Assembly: GCA_029582155.1 (NCBI GenBank)
Contig: CM055911.1
Coordinates: forward strand, 50,200,062-50,264,061
Reading direction: 5' to 3'
Length of the DNA: 64,000 bases
Source: Panopea generosa
Lineage: Eukaryota > Mollusca > Bivalvia > Adapedonta > Hiatellidae
Positions 49,001 to 59,945 of this stretch are shown here, in pieces (the stretch's first letter is position 1; each line of letters starts with the position of its first letter). The translations under genes were made by a program, and so were the position numbers. Below the pieces are notes generated by a model. The model was not told where the DNA came from and searched no databases. It saw only the letters and a list, made by a program, of their open reading frames with translations.

Positions 49001-52000
49001 TCACAGTCATAACTGATATTGTAAACATGATCACTAATATTGTACATTTGGACCTAGTAAAGAATAAGGCAATTAAATTTTTAATTGCTAGATTATCATC
49101 CAAATTTTTCTTAAAAACTTTGAGGGTGGGAGATTTTACTTTTTATTTTCATTTTTAAATTTTTTGATGTTTTTAATAATAAAAAAAATTATATATTTTT
49201 ATTTATTTATTTATTTTTTTTATGAAAATAAAAAGGTCGGGGCGGCATGAAAATTAGGGGACGGGCTGGGATGATAATCTAGCAATTAATTTATTATGGC
49301 CTAAACTGTAATAATGTTATCTTACTCACTCAAATGAATATGCCAGTGTCAGACAGTGTCACACCATATTACATGTAATTATGGCCAGTATTATTGTCCT
49401 TAAGAACAATGTCTAGGTCACAATGTGTTCCGAGTTATAACATCATGTAACATCTGTATATAAAAGTAAAGTAAAGTATTTGTTTATTATAGTGTTACCC
49501 CTATTGAAAGGGCCAGCTACAATGTACTTATGAGACGTCTTTATGTTGTACACAGTTACTACCCGAAAACTATGCTGCTGGGTGAGCAACCTGTTACATC
49601 AGAAAAATCCCAAGTCTTTCCGCCAGGATTCGAACCTTCGTCCTCCTGCTTCCGAGACGAACGCTGTAACCACTAGGCCACAGAAGATCTATTAGGAGTT
49701 ATTCAAAGCTGAAACTATATTATCTCTCTTTCTTTAAGGTCAAGGTCACATCTAGTTTCAGGTACCATTCTTTATAAATATAAAAGTCAAGATGGCACCT
49801 TACCCTGAGGTCATGGTGTTGCACCACATGCACCATATCTGGTATATTAATAGCTGACATGATGATCTCAGAGCCTGCTGGGAAGTTCTTGACCTTCAGG
49901 TAAAGGTCAAGGCCAGTGCGCACTGAGAGACAAGGCAGGACATGGTTTTTGTTGACATTGTTAATCCAGAAGGTGTTGATGTCTTCAATGATGGCATCTG
50001 GATTTGAATGGAACTTAAAGCAGTTGAAACCAGCACTGATAAAGTCCCGCCAGTCTGCATCTAGAGGTTATGAAGAAAGTAAGGTAGCTACAGCATGATG
50101 AAATGATCTTTGCAGTATACTAGTATAAACTAGAATTATATAAAATGTTTGCTCAATATTTATAGAAATTCATGAGTGGGGAAGGCAAGCTACATGAATT
50201 TCTTTAATTTTGTAAGTCTATGAAATCATTTACAAAAATCAAAAAATCTATTTAACAAAGTATTTGTTTTCAATGGGTCATCTTTTCATATCAAAGACAA
50301 AACCTTTTCATACAGAGTGTTGAGACCAAGCTGGTGTCTGAACCACAGGGGCTAGTGACAATATATATTATATATTCCTTTATACAGTATACTATATATG
50401 GTTTGCACCTTAGAATTGAGAGGTAACTAATCTTAAGACAACAGTGCTTTAGATAACATGACAAGTTACAAATACGGTTTACTACTAATATTACGTCCAT
50501 TTCATATGGTAGGGTTAAATGGTAAGAATGCTAAGGAACTATTGGTTATTGGAAGTAAGGACATGTTAATCACAAGTTCATCAGCTTACCTATGAAGACA
50601 CAGGTGTATGGTATGATGGAATTCATCTTGTCCTTCGTTTGTTTTTTCTTGATTTCTTTTTCATCTTTCATTGGAAAACTACCTGTGAAAAAACAAAGAT
50701 AGAGACTTTTGTTTGTTTTTATGTTTTTTTCTCCCTTTTTTCAGTTATTTAAGGGTAGTCAACCTGGCTAATCATTATTTTTGGGATTGGCTAAGTGGTT
50801 AGCCAGTTCTTGGCACACATTATCTCTGCAAGTCAGCAGCTATTTTCCCACATATTCAGAAGTGGGCAATTCATGGCCTTGAAGCAAAGTTCATGACCAA
50901 TTATCAGAGAGTGACCGAGTGGTGATTCAAACTTACGACTCTTAGATTGACACAGCAAGCTGGGTCCGGCCTTCAATAACATTTCAACATTTTTATCCCT
51001 TTTATTCTTTCCATCAATTCTCATTGATTGTACATGACTGTATTGTGTATTCAATATAATATCATGTTTACTGTTTAGAGTTACTTTAAAAAATAATAAA
51101 CATAAATGAGCACACCAGTGTAAGGCCATTATAGATAATTGCTAGATTATCGTCCAAATTTTTCTTTAAAATGGGGAGAAGGAGGATTTTATTCTTTTAT
51201 TCATTTATTTTTTTAATCTTTTTTTTTTATGAAAATAAAAAGGGTTGGGGCGACATGAAAATTAGGGGGTGGGTGGGGACGATAATCTAGCAATTAATTT
51301 ATTAAGGCCTAAGACAGTATTATAAACATTGCAACACAGAACATCCACATAATATCAAAGTATACTTATATTTGCTTGGATAAAAAATCTTAGTAATTGA
51401 AAGTGTTAAGGGCCACAATTTTATTAACTGCTTTAAAGGAATGTCTTTGTCAAGCATTAATATTATTAACAAATTTTATTTTAACAAAATCCTTTATTTG
51501 AGGGGGTGGGATAGTGCACTTTATTCAAACATGGTAACTTACTACCACATTTTTTTCTGGAATTTGTGTTTTTCTTTAAAGGAGGCCCATCTTGATTAAC
51601 ATTACAGAAAACAAAAATGTCACTAGTAAGTGACAAAAATGCCCAAAGTGGTCTGTGAATGTAAAGATGTTCTACGCGACTATATTCTGCAATTTTAATG
51701 AAAAACATGACCTTGACCTACTGACCTGTGTCTTGCACACAGCATGTTGTTTGTCATGATGATCATTTACACTATATTATTTTAAAATCTCTCAATAACA
51801 GAATACAAAGTTACAGATTAGACATGACCACCAATTTCTATATATATACATAAGAACTTTTTCATAAGTTTGACCTTGATGCATGAACTATGGACTTGGG
51901 TCATGTATATGGCACATCAACATGTCATGGTATCATTTATGCTAATTTATTTTAAAAATCCTTCGATGAATGATAAAGTTACAGAGTGGACACGGATACC

Positions 52001-55000
52001 TTTTTCTGAAGTATTTTCTATGTTTGAGTCACTGTTAGTGTGACCTTGGCCTTTAAGCTACCAATCTGGGTCTTGCTCTAGACACATCTTCATGTCTGCT
52101 CCCACACTTCCACAGAGCCGACAGGACAGAAATGATAGTTAGTCAATAAATAACAGACTAAATACAACATAATAAGTTGTTCAAACTGATAGAGACGTAG
52201 TCATTTCTCCCGATCTTATTCAAATTCTAATACTTGTGAATCACACAAACATAATGTTATGGGAGGATAACCCTACATAGAGGAGACTGAAAAACAAAAT
52301 CACCAACGAATCTGCCAATTACGCGCAAGTTTTGCACCCTGCCCCTTTTTCTACTCTAGAAAAAAACAGATGGACACACGTTCAACATATTGTCTTGACA
52401 TGGAGAACGCAGTTGTCTCAATGTTTTACATGCACTAATTTCACATCATAGGGCAATATATCTGTACTATAAACAATATCAAGGCATCTACCAGGCCAAT
52501 AGATTTGGTGTCAACCATGACAATATACCATGGTTTTACATGCAACAAATCTGGACTGGATGGACAATTTGCAAACATGAATTAATAAGTAAGGCACCAG
52601 CCACTTCCAGTTTCAAAACAGATTCCAGACAACATAAAATGTTCATTATGATTTTCGTTTGTAAGCTGGAATACAATAACAATGTTTTGAGGTAGGTTTA
52701 TCGGTGTGTCTTTTGTGACAAAGCAATTTTTCAAGTTGAGTGGCGTAATTTTAAACTTTCAAAGTTTTGTGTCCGTCTCCAAAATATGTTGTCCACACCG
52801 GTTAGTGTCACGGCCTTGCGACTGCTCAGCGGCGCCAATTAGAAAATAAACCGATAAGTCACACGACTGTTATGCGGTACTGTTTCATTACCATTATTAA
52901 AACGAGTTTCTAAATAAAGAAAATGATTATATATTTCAGTTTAAATGTTATGTATTATTATTTTTAATAACATATCTGGTTCAGTAAAGTATCAACCTTT
53001 TTCCGTGTTACATTTGGCATTTGATTGTTCTTGCCGATCCGTTATCTCCAATAAAGAGAGTTCTACTGCGAAGGGACATAACTTCGGAACCTGGACAATC
53101 CGGCCCCACTCCAAATCGGCCATGGAGAATCCGGCCCCTGGACAATCCGGCCCCATTTAGCATGGTCAATCCGGCCCCACTTTTTATTTCTATTTTATAT
53201 AGCAATATCAGTGTTATTTATTATATTATTACATACATAACAATAATTATATACATAAATATATGATGCAGCTATTAATAATTAAAATATTCATGAAATA
53301 AACATGGTAGCGTTAAACTTGATAATTTGTGTCGCACATTGTAATAATAAGTATACGGGTTTTTAAATGATTGAATAATCAATTTAACGGTTTTTAAAAA
53401 TTAAAGGTAAACTTGATTTCTTGGGTCGTACACTGAGCAAACAATTACAACAATTATTTGAACAAGGAAAACAATTTGCGTTTGATTGAAAGCGTATCAT
53501 TTAAACGATTAAACCAAAGACGTAACAATGAAAATCAATTTGTGTTTGATTACAAATATCTTAACGCCAATACAGACGTCGCATATTGTGCAAACAAATA
53601 AACATGTTTTACATACATCCCAGTTATTAGAATAATGAAATGAATTTGCGTTTGATTTAAAACTAATCTAGAGTATTAACGTCGGGCAATATGCAAACAA
53701 AAAAATAGAAACAATGTTAACACATTTGCATTTAGTAAAACATCTCTTTTGATATATAAAAACTGTAAATTAAAAACGTACCGCTTTTCGTCAATTAAAG
53801 GTAGACCTAATACTTTGGTCGCGCATCATGCAATCAAATTAACATGTCTTTTCATACATTACAAATATTGAAACAATGGAAATGTAGCAAGTACTAATAG
53901 AGTACCATCCGCATGTGTATAAAAGTACAAATATTCAATATCAATTTTATATACATGATTTGATGCGATACTTAAACGGACTGCTATTTGTTGTCATACT
54001 AGATTTTAGTGTTTTATATTGTTAACTTTGATAACTTTAAAATGGATGATTTGTGTATAGCCTGTCGGAACACTGTGCGGCCGAGGCAACATGCTGTTTC
54101 GTGCGACAAATGTCAAAGGTGGCAACACCGGCTTTGCGGAACTGGTAAGTTATTATGTTTTCTTTTTTAAATAATTTGATATTAGTATAAAATATTTGTT
54201 AAAAAAAAACAACAGTTTATATAGTACTTTCATAAACAATCATTGATTATTATATGTATTCTATGTAATTCCCGTTACCAGTCATTTTTTCAATAACAAT
54301 CCCGCAGTAAGTATTATGTGCATTTCAAATTATATAATAACTATTCAGTATATTACTTTTTTAACTAGAAATACCAAAAAATAAATGCTATAATTTATAA
54401 AATAAAAGTGGGGCCGGATTGACCATGCTAAATGGGGCCGGATTAACAAAGGACGTTTTTTCTAGGGGCCGGATTTGTAGCGGGGCCGGATTTGCGTGGG
54501 GCCGGATTGTCGCTAGTACCGAAAAGGAACTCATTTCTCCATAAAGTCCGAATTGAGATGTCGTTCTGACAATGTTTTATTCTTTTGCAAACGTTACTGT
54601 AAACCAAAGCACTAGTATGGAACCCGCATTACAAAACAGCAATAAATCATTCAAGTTCAAAAATACAAGAAAAAGCAACCAGATTTGTCTTATATATGGA
54701 TACCAAAAACCCCAGCTGCCGTCTGCCACCAGTATGCTCAATACGTTTAATCGACAAGCCCTTGAACAGAGCAGATTAAGATCCAGGCGTATCCCTTTAA
54801 TGAATCACGACATTGCCTTATAGCGAACAGTCCCCAGATATAAAAAAGACACTCCGGTTGCTACAAATATATCGGGACATTCAAACGCATTTGCAAATAC
54901 TCCTATCATGGTCTGAGTAAACGGGGCGTGGATGGACAGTTTTTTTATTATTTTGATATCCGACCTGCTGTCCGCATTTCCCCCCAAAATATCTCCTAAG

Positions 55001-56516
55001 AGACATGTAATATGTCGCACTTCGTCTCCCCTTGAACAATATCTGATTGGAACGTCTTGCGATTTTCTGCCTTACAGTTGATCAGAATTTTGATTTGATT
55101 CTTTATTTCCTCCTGTATGGAAAGCACATATACCTACATACACTACAATAACAAATTACAATATAAATAGAGAAAGAAACCATAATACATATCACACAAG
55201 ACAAAATCAATATTAATTTTATACAATATAATGCAGTATTTTTTATAAGCAAAATAAATATTCATAATGCTATGTTAAATTATACTTCATAAAACATATT
55301 AAATGTTTGTAATTTTATACATATGGTGACATGATATCCAGTCAATCAATATTGTCGAAACGAAATACAGGATATTATAATTAATGAATGAATAGGGTTT
55401 TACGGCGTACCAACACATTATAGTTATTCGACGCCAACAGGAAGGAAGATTCCAGGTTCACTCTACATGTACAAAAAAAAACAACAAATTAACATACAGA
55501 TTAAAAAAAATAAACTAACAAATGAATATGCAGAATGAACCTGGAATCTTGATACCTGCAGAAATGCAGAGTTTCAGCAAATTCTATCGTATTACTCAAA
55601 TTGTCGCTTCATACGACATGCATGAACCACAGTGACCCTTTTCTTGCAATCACTCATATGGCTCCCTGAAACCACACAGGGGTTGATAATTTAACCACAA
55701 TAGTGAACATGACATAAAATGATAAAATGAACATGACACCCATTCGGAAGATTCCTACCCCTCTGCAGAGATCGGCAGTGATTCTATGCTTAGCCGGAAC
55801 CACACGGGCTCGAACGAGACGCAATATTGTCGAACGAGAGAAGTTAAAACGTCTAGCGACTTGTTCTTGCGTTCGCCGACATTCAAACATGGCCAAATAC
55901 TTGGACCCTCTCTTCGAAATTAAGCATCGGCATTATCAGAAACTGGATAATTGTCAGAAAATCTCTGAAAATATGGTTGTATGTCGACTAACACATGCAC
56001 CTGTCTAAAATCCACACGATAAAACCACATGGTTGATACGCACGGGCTGCACGAGGAAATCATGAGCAGGTACATGAATTTAACAATGAGCTGAATAAAA
56101 TTGTACGAGTTTCGGTTGGTTAAGTTTGTCGGTCAGAGTACATGTACATTTCTGACACCCCCTCCCCCCCCCCCCAACATAAATTTTAAGTATGTAACGA
56201 CATTAACGCCAATTTTCGATTTTCGATATTCATAGTTGTTATATTGAATATCGGCTCGTAAAACAGCTATCTGAATATTAATTAGTACCAAAATATCAGA
56301 GTTATATAAATACACATGAACGTGTAAATTAAGTAAATACTATTGTAATATTTATAAACTCAATTAATACATACCAATTATGAACCGTAAACCACGTGTC
56401 GCTGTAACTCCACAGTTCAACCACTGACGGAACGGCCTCGGCGATACATTTATAAATGATCCCTTTTCCAATATATAAAATAAGAGCCTCACAATTCTGC
56501 TTACAAACACATACAT
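46042..56516 (-). CDS. DegT/DnrJ/EryC1/StrS-type PLP aminotransferase (complete, five exons, 495 residues)
   Basis: Five minus-strand exons join in phase: 56516-56375, 50682-50590, 50060-49804, 48160-47456 and 46332-46042 (stop TAG), all GT-AG. The fold-type I aminotransferase core spans about residues 100-480. FPAGSEIIMSAINIPDM (138-154) is the conserved substrate/PLP loop region, VIEDSAEGFCGF (219-230) carries Asp222 for the PLP ring nitrogen, and SFGIIKFFTAFGG (244-256) carries Lys249 as the likely Schiff-base lysine. SEARYLIDHVVYIPVHKYVP in the last exon matches the family's C-terminal strand. The first ~17 residues are hydrophobic with Arg, and another hydrophobic stretch lies at about 289-304, so it may be membrane associated. 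Bacterial relatives transfer amino groups to nucleotide-linked keto-sugars; the substrate here is unknown. The large intron 1 (50683-56374) hosts a TIR element on the opposite strand. Confidence 0.9.
46385..47110. repeat. 40-bp tandem array in the last aminotransferase intron
   Basis: The unit is TACAACATGATGCAGCATGA followed by CCTCAGATGATTTTATGTGA (40 bp), with a shorter variant ending CCCCAGATGCGG. About 17 to 18 units lie between exons 4 and 5. Toward 47040-47160 it decays into irregular CAACATGAT motifs. Confidence 0.9.
47223..47443 (+). mobile_element. SINE family 1 copy, next to an exon boundary
   Basis: Head GGCCCGGTTAGCTCAGCCGG, box-B region GAGTTTGAATCTTAGCC, body CCACAGTCTCTGTGATGATT, end GATGCTAAACATTTGATTAT. 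The middle (GTGTGCTCGAGTACTGGTT part) is missing. Its 3' end lies about 10 bp from the donor of aminotransferase exon 4 (GT at 47455-47454, minus). Confidence 0.8.
48243..48400 (-). mobile_element. SINE family 3, partial copy
   Basis: CTAAGCGCTGTCACACTGAC, TATCATGCCACAGACACATA and GATACCACACTCAGTCAAAT (plus-strand reading) match the body of the SINE at 33882-34199. The tRNA-like head is lost. In aminotransferase intron 3. Confidence 0.65.
48415..48490. repeat. 25-bp tandem repeat, three copies
   Basis: TATAGACGCCTTTGGACACC plus TCTAA recurs at a 25-bp spacing (GGACACC at 48424, 48449 and 48474). It lies immediately before the palindrome at 48541. Confidence 0.85.
48541..48607. repeat. Near-perfect 67-bp palindrome (33-bp arms, 1-nt centre)
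   Basis: The left arm GAAAACAGGGCAGGAAGTGT+TCAGATTGCTCGT and the inverse right arm differ at one base (T versus C) and are separated by a single A. Weaker outer inverted repeats, AGAAGGCTTTTGAA (48490-48503) and TTTTCAAAGGCCTTCT (48603-48618), frame it with an asymmetric spacer. In aminotransferase intron 3, so it would be transcribed as a long hairpin. Confidence 0.9.
49076..49292. mobile_element. MITE family M1, copy 1
   Basis: Inverted ends TTAATTGCTAGATTATCATC (49081-) and GATGATAATCTAGCAATTAA (-49289) are exact inverses. The interior is AT-rich with GAAAATAAAAAGG-CGGGGCG and GGCATGAAAATTAGGGG. The same structure occurs at 51121-51312 and, without its right end, at 60768-60985. In aminotransferase intron 3. 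Confidence 0.8.
49465..49690 (-). mobile_element. SINE family 4 (tRNA-derived head, TACTT tail)
   Basis: On the minus strand: box A GTGGCCTAGTGGTTACAGCG, then GTTCGTCTCGGAAGCAGGAG and box B GAAGGTTCGAATCCTGGCGG. The body has GGTTGCTCACCCAGCAGCAT and GTAGCTGGCCCTTTCAATAG, and the tail is TACTTTACTTTAC. The head could be mistaken for a tRNA gene, but it continues into a SINE body. In aminotransferase intron 3. Confidence 0.75.
51121..51312. mobile_element. MITE family M1, copy 2
   Basis: Ends TAAGGCCATTATAGATAATT+GCTAGATTATCGTCC and GGACGATAATCTAGCAATTA+ATTTATTAAGGCC are inverse of each other over about 35 bp with small gaps. The interior matches copy 1 (GGGTTGGGGCGACATGAAAA). In aminotransferase intron 1. 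Confidence 0.8.
51705..52110 (+). repeat. Degenerate ~200-bp repeat, two units (GACCTTGACCTACTGACCTG type)
   Basis: GACCTTGACCTACTGACCTG with TCTTGCACACAGCATG at 51712 corresponds to GACCTTGATGCATGAACTAT with TCATGTATATGGCACATCAA at 51870, and to GACCTTGGCCTTTAAGCTAC at 52042. Each is followed by AATAAAGTTACAG-like sequence. This is a non-coding repeat of a style common in molluscs, in aminotransferase intron 1. Confidence 0.5.
53916..53925 (+). promoter_or_regulatory. Candidate TATA box of the TIR-element exon
   Basis: TGTATAAAAG lies 117 bp upstream of the ATG at 54042, within the TIR element. It is a good TATA match, but in AT-rich DNA the chance rate is high. Confidence 0.35.
54042..54144 (+). 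CDS. First exon encoding half a PHD-type zinc finger, carried by the TIR element
   Basis: ATG at 54042, exon end at a strong donor (G|GTAAGT, 54145). It encodes 34 residues plus one base: Cys5, Cys8, Cys21, Cys24, His29 and Cys32 in the pattern C-x2-C-x12-C-x2-C-x4-H-x2-C, including CDKCQRWQHRLCG. This is the first half of a PHD-like finger. Similar short exons start transposon-derived proteins with MULE or FLYWCH domains in invertebrates (from memory). No downstream exon is visible before the right inverted repeat, so this copy is non-autonomous or its transcript would splice outside the element. It lies antisense inside aminotransferase intron 1. Confidence 0.55.
55360..55821 (-). mobile_element. 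ATTC-tailed retroposon family, copy C
   Basis: The core matching copies A and B is 55383-55810. A 13-bp direct repeat CAATATTGTCGAA lies further out (55347-55359 and 55822-55834) and could be the target duplication. On that reading the minus-strand 5' end includes CTCGTTCGAGCCCGTGTGG, with a box-B-like GTTCGAGCC, hinting at a tRNA-related head that is lost in copies A and B. In aminotransferase intron 1. Confidence 0.75.
55822..55896 (-). pseudogene. Possible Tc1-type transposase helix-turn-helix fragment
   Basis: The minus-strand frame from 55896 encodes RRTQEQVARRFNFSRSTILR, which resembles the helix-turn-helix of Tc1/mariner-type DNA-binding domains (VARxFNVSRST). The frame then enters retroposon copy C, and its continuation is not visible on the other side. 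It is very short, so this is tentative. Confidence 0.3.
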
Positions 56517-57365
56517 CGGCGTATTTATATGTAAATATAATCTTGCCTTTGTGTCCGTTGTGATAAATATTTAATGTGTACTTAAATATTTATCATTATT
56601 GCATATTTGCACGCACGTATTGACAAAATCGACAAACCCGGATGCAGATCTACACAGGCACGGAATACTAAAAGTCCACAGGTTGTCCCGATGACACGAT
56701 ATCCAAATAATTAAGGATAATAAAGTGGCAATATTAATAGCTTGTTGTATTAAGTATATGCGTAGGAGACAGAGGAGAGGGTGGGGTAGCATATACTTTA
56801 GTGCCTGGAAGTATACATCCTATTATGCACTCTCCTGAGGTTGCTAGCTTGCTAGTTAGATGGATGGATGGATGGATGGATGCATATTTTACAATTTAAG
56901 GGCTAACTTAGTTAAAGAGTATTTTATACAGCCAGTAAATAGTCTAATATAGCTTGTGTAACACTACTAAGTTATGTGATTACCCGATATAAAAGCTACA
57001 GATGCCAGGGCGGCCTAATAATGCAACTTTTGATGATTCAAGGACCATGCAAGTAAATCAATACATAAGCATGCATCTTTTTTGACCGAGAGTATATGGT
57101 ATAAAAACACTGTAAGTTTGGTGGTGCTCAAAACTAGAAGGCGCTGCGGGTGTAATATTAAATGCACACGAGGGCCAATTATATAATACTAGTATTTAAC
57201 AATTTGTGAACGGTGGCTACGATATGAATGGCTAATTAAAGAGCTTGATCTAATGTTTATATATAACAACAGCGTAAGTTTGATGAAGAGCCAATGAAAA
57301 GTGCACAAAAAACCAAAATAATTAATTTCACCAGATCCAAGTTATTGATATGTAAACAATATGTA
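56517..57365. other. Upstream flank of the aminotransferase gene
   Basis: It should hold the promoter and 5' UTR of the minus-strand gene. A (GGAT)n microsatellite is at 56861-56882. The open frame 56571-56792 (minus) has no recognisable features. No TATA box is assigned. Confidence 0.4.
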
Positions 57366-58770
57366 AGACTGCTATTGACTCCATCAACATATAAATGACT
57401 TTCCCCAGTTCCATATGTAATTCAAACTGTTATTGACTGCACCAACATATAAGTGACAATCCCCGGTTCCATATGCAATTTAAACAGATGTAATTAAAAC
57501 TGTTGTTGAATGCACCAATATATAAATGGCTATCCCCGGTTCTGTACGTAATTTAAACTGTTGTTGACTGCACCTACATATAAATGACTATCCCCGGTTC
57601 CATATGTAAGTTAAACTGCTGTTGACTGCACCTACATATAAATGGCTATCCCCGGTTCCATATGTAATTTAAACTGTTGTTGACTGCACCAACATATAAA
57701 TGGCTATCCCCGGTTCCATATGTAATTTAAACTGTTGTTGACTGCACCTCAATATAAATGACTATCCCCGGTTCCATATGTTATTCAAATTGTTGTTGAC
57801 TGCGCCAACATATAAATGACTATCCCCAGTTCAATATGTAATTTAAACTGTTGTTGACTGAACCAACATATAAATGACTATCCCCGGTTCCATATGCAAT
57901 TTAAACAGATGTAATTAAAACTGTTGTTGAATGCACCAATATATAAATGGCTATCCCCGGTTCTATACGTAATTTAAACTGTTGTTGACTACACCTACAT
58001 ATAAATGACTATCCCCGGTTCCATATGTAAGTTAAACTGTTGTTGACTGCACCAACATATAAATGACTATCCCCGGTTCCATATGTAATTCAAACTGTTG
58101 TTGAATGCACCAACATATAAATGGCTATCCCCGGTTCCATATGTAATTTAAACTGTTGTTGACTGCACCTCCATATAAATGACTATCCCCGCTTCTATAT
58201 GTAATTGTATCTGTTGTTGACTGCATCAACATATAAATGACTTTTCCCAGTTCCATATGTAATTTATACTTTTGCTGACTGCGCCAACATATAAATGACA
58301 ATCCTAGGTTCCATATGTAATTTAAACTGTTGTTGATTGCACCAACATATAAATGACTGTCTCCAGTTCCATATGTAATTCAAAATGTTGTTGACTGCTC
58401 CAACATATAAATTACTGTCCTGGGTTCCATATGTTATTTAAACTGTTGTTGATTGCACCAACATATAAATGACTGTCTCCAGTTCCATATGTAATTTAAA
58501 ATGTTGTTGACTGCTCCAACATATAAATTACTGTCCCGGGTTCCATATGTTATTTAAACTGTTGTTGATTGCACCAACATATAAATGACTGTCTCCAGTT
58601 CCATATGTTATTTAAAATTTTGTTGACTGCTCAAACATATAAATTATTGTCCCGGGTTCCATATGTTATTTAAACTGTTGTTGACATCACCAACATATGA
58701 ATTACTTTCCCCCTGTTCCATATGTAATTTAAACTGTTGTTGACTGCTCCAACATATAAATGACTTTTCC
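57366..58770. repeat. 58-bp tandem array (about 24 copies)
   Basis: The unit is ACTGTTGTTGACTGCACCAA followed by CATATAAATGACTATCCCCG and GTTCCATATGTAATTTAA. CCATATG recurs at 58-bp steps (57411, 57469). Two copies (57480-57495 and 57900-57915) carry the same CAGATGTAATTAAA insertion, showing block duplication of about 420 bp. The right third is more diverged (CTGTCTCCAG variant). Confidence 0.93.
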
Positions 58771-58776
58771 CCCAGA

Positions 58777-59945
58777 CTCATGTAAGTGAGTAGTATGTAG
58801 AACTGTTACACATACTATTGTAGAAACAGTAATATTGACACTATACCCAACCACAATGGTACAGGTACATGTAAGGTAGTAGTATGTAGAACTGTTACAC
58901 ATACTATTGTAGAAACAGTAATATTAACACTATACCCAACCCCAGTGGTACAGGTACATGTAAGTGAGTAGTATGTAGAACTGTTACACATGCTATTGTA
59001 GAAACAGTAATATTGACACTATACCCTACCCCAGTGGTACAGTTACATGTAAGTGAGTAGTATGTAGAACTGTTACACATACTATTGTAGAAACAGTGAT
59101 ATTGACACTATACCCAACCCCAGTGGTACAGTTACATGTAAGTGAGTAGTATGTAGAACTGTTACACATACTATTGTAGAAACAGTGATATTGACACTAC
59201 ACCCAACCCCAGTGGTACAGGTACATGTAAGTGAGTAGTATGTAGAACTGTTACACATACTATTGTAGAAACAGTGATATTGACACTATACCCAACCCCA
59301 GTGGTACAGTTACATGTAAGTGAGTAGTATGTGGAACTGTTACACATACTATTGTAGAAATAGTAATATTTACACTATACCCAACCCGAGTGGTACAGTT
59401 ACATGTAAGTGAGTAGTATGTGGTACTGTTACACATACTATTGTAGAAACAGTGATATTGACACTATACCCAAACCCAGTGGTACAGTTACATGTAAGTG
59501 AGTAGTAGGTAGAACTGTTACACATACTATTGTAGAAACAGTGATATTGGCACTATACCCAACCCCAGTGGTACAGTAACATGTAAGTGAGTAGTATGTA
59601 GAACTGTTACACATACTATTGTAGAAACAGTGATATTGACACTATACCCAACCCCAGTGGTACAGTAACATGTAAGCGAGTAGTATGTAGAACTGTTACA
59701 CATACTATTGTAGAAACAGTGATATTGACACTATACCCAAACCCAGTGGTACAGTTACATGTAAGTGAGTAGTATGTGGAACTGTTACACATACTATTGT
59801 AGAAACAGTGATATTGGCACTATACCCAACCCCAGTGGTACAGTTACATGTAAGTGAGTAGTAGGTAGAACTGTTACACATACTATTGTAGAAACAGTAA
59901 TATTGACACTATACCCAACCCCAGTGGTACAGTTACATGTAAGAT
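58777..59945. repeat. 89-bp tandem array (about 13 copies)
   Basis: The unit is TAAGTGAGTAGTATGTAGAA, CTGTTACACATACTATTGTA, GAAACAGTGATATTGACACT, ATACCCAACCCCAGTGGTAC and AGTTACATG (89 bp; TAAGTGAG at 58961 and 59050). Each unit contains AGTATGT and ACATACT 11 nt apart, able to pair. It directly follows the 58-bp array with no spacer of note. Copies are more uniform than in the 58-bp array. Confidence 0.93.

Larger units (their letters stand above)
53085..54520 (+). mobile_element. ~1.4-kb DNA transposon with inverted repeats built from GGGGCCGGATTG motifs
   Basis: The left end (53085-53182) holds four CAATCCGGCCCC-type motifs. The right end (54408-54512) holds five GGGGCCGGATT motifs in inverse orientation. 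CCATTTAGCATGGTCAATCC with flanking CCGGCCCC is an exact inverse pair (53153-53180 against 54412-54440). Internally, 53310-53860 holds about four degenerate ~150-bp subterminal repeats (TTTGCGTTTGATT, AAAGGTAAACTTGAT, GGTCG-CAC). One coding exon with a TATA box lies near the right end. The architecture suggests a Mutator-like element reduced to its ends and a first exon. No clear target duplication was found. Confidence 0.7.

Noticed and set aside
49620-49690. tRNA gene candidate on the minus strand
   Set aside because: The A and B boxes are present, but the sequence continues into a SINE body with a TACTT tail, so it is a SINE head.
50760-50960. Possible further SINE (GGCTAAGTGGTTAGCCAGTT and GAGTGACCGAGTGGTGATTC)
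   Set aside because: The tRNA-like fragments are out of order and no second copy or target duplication was found in the window.
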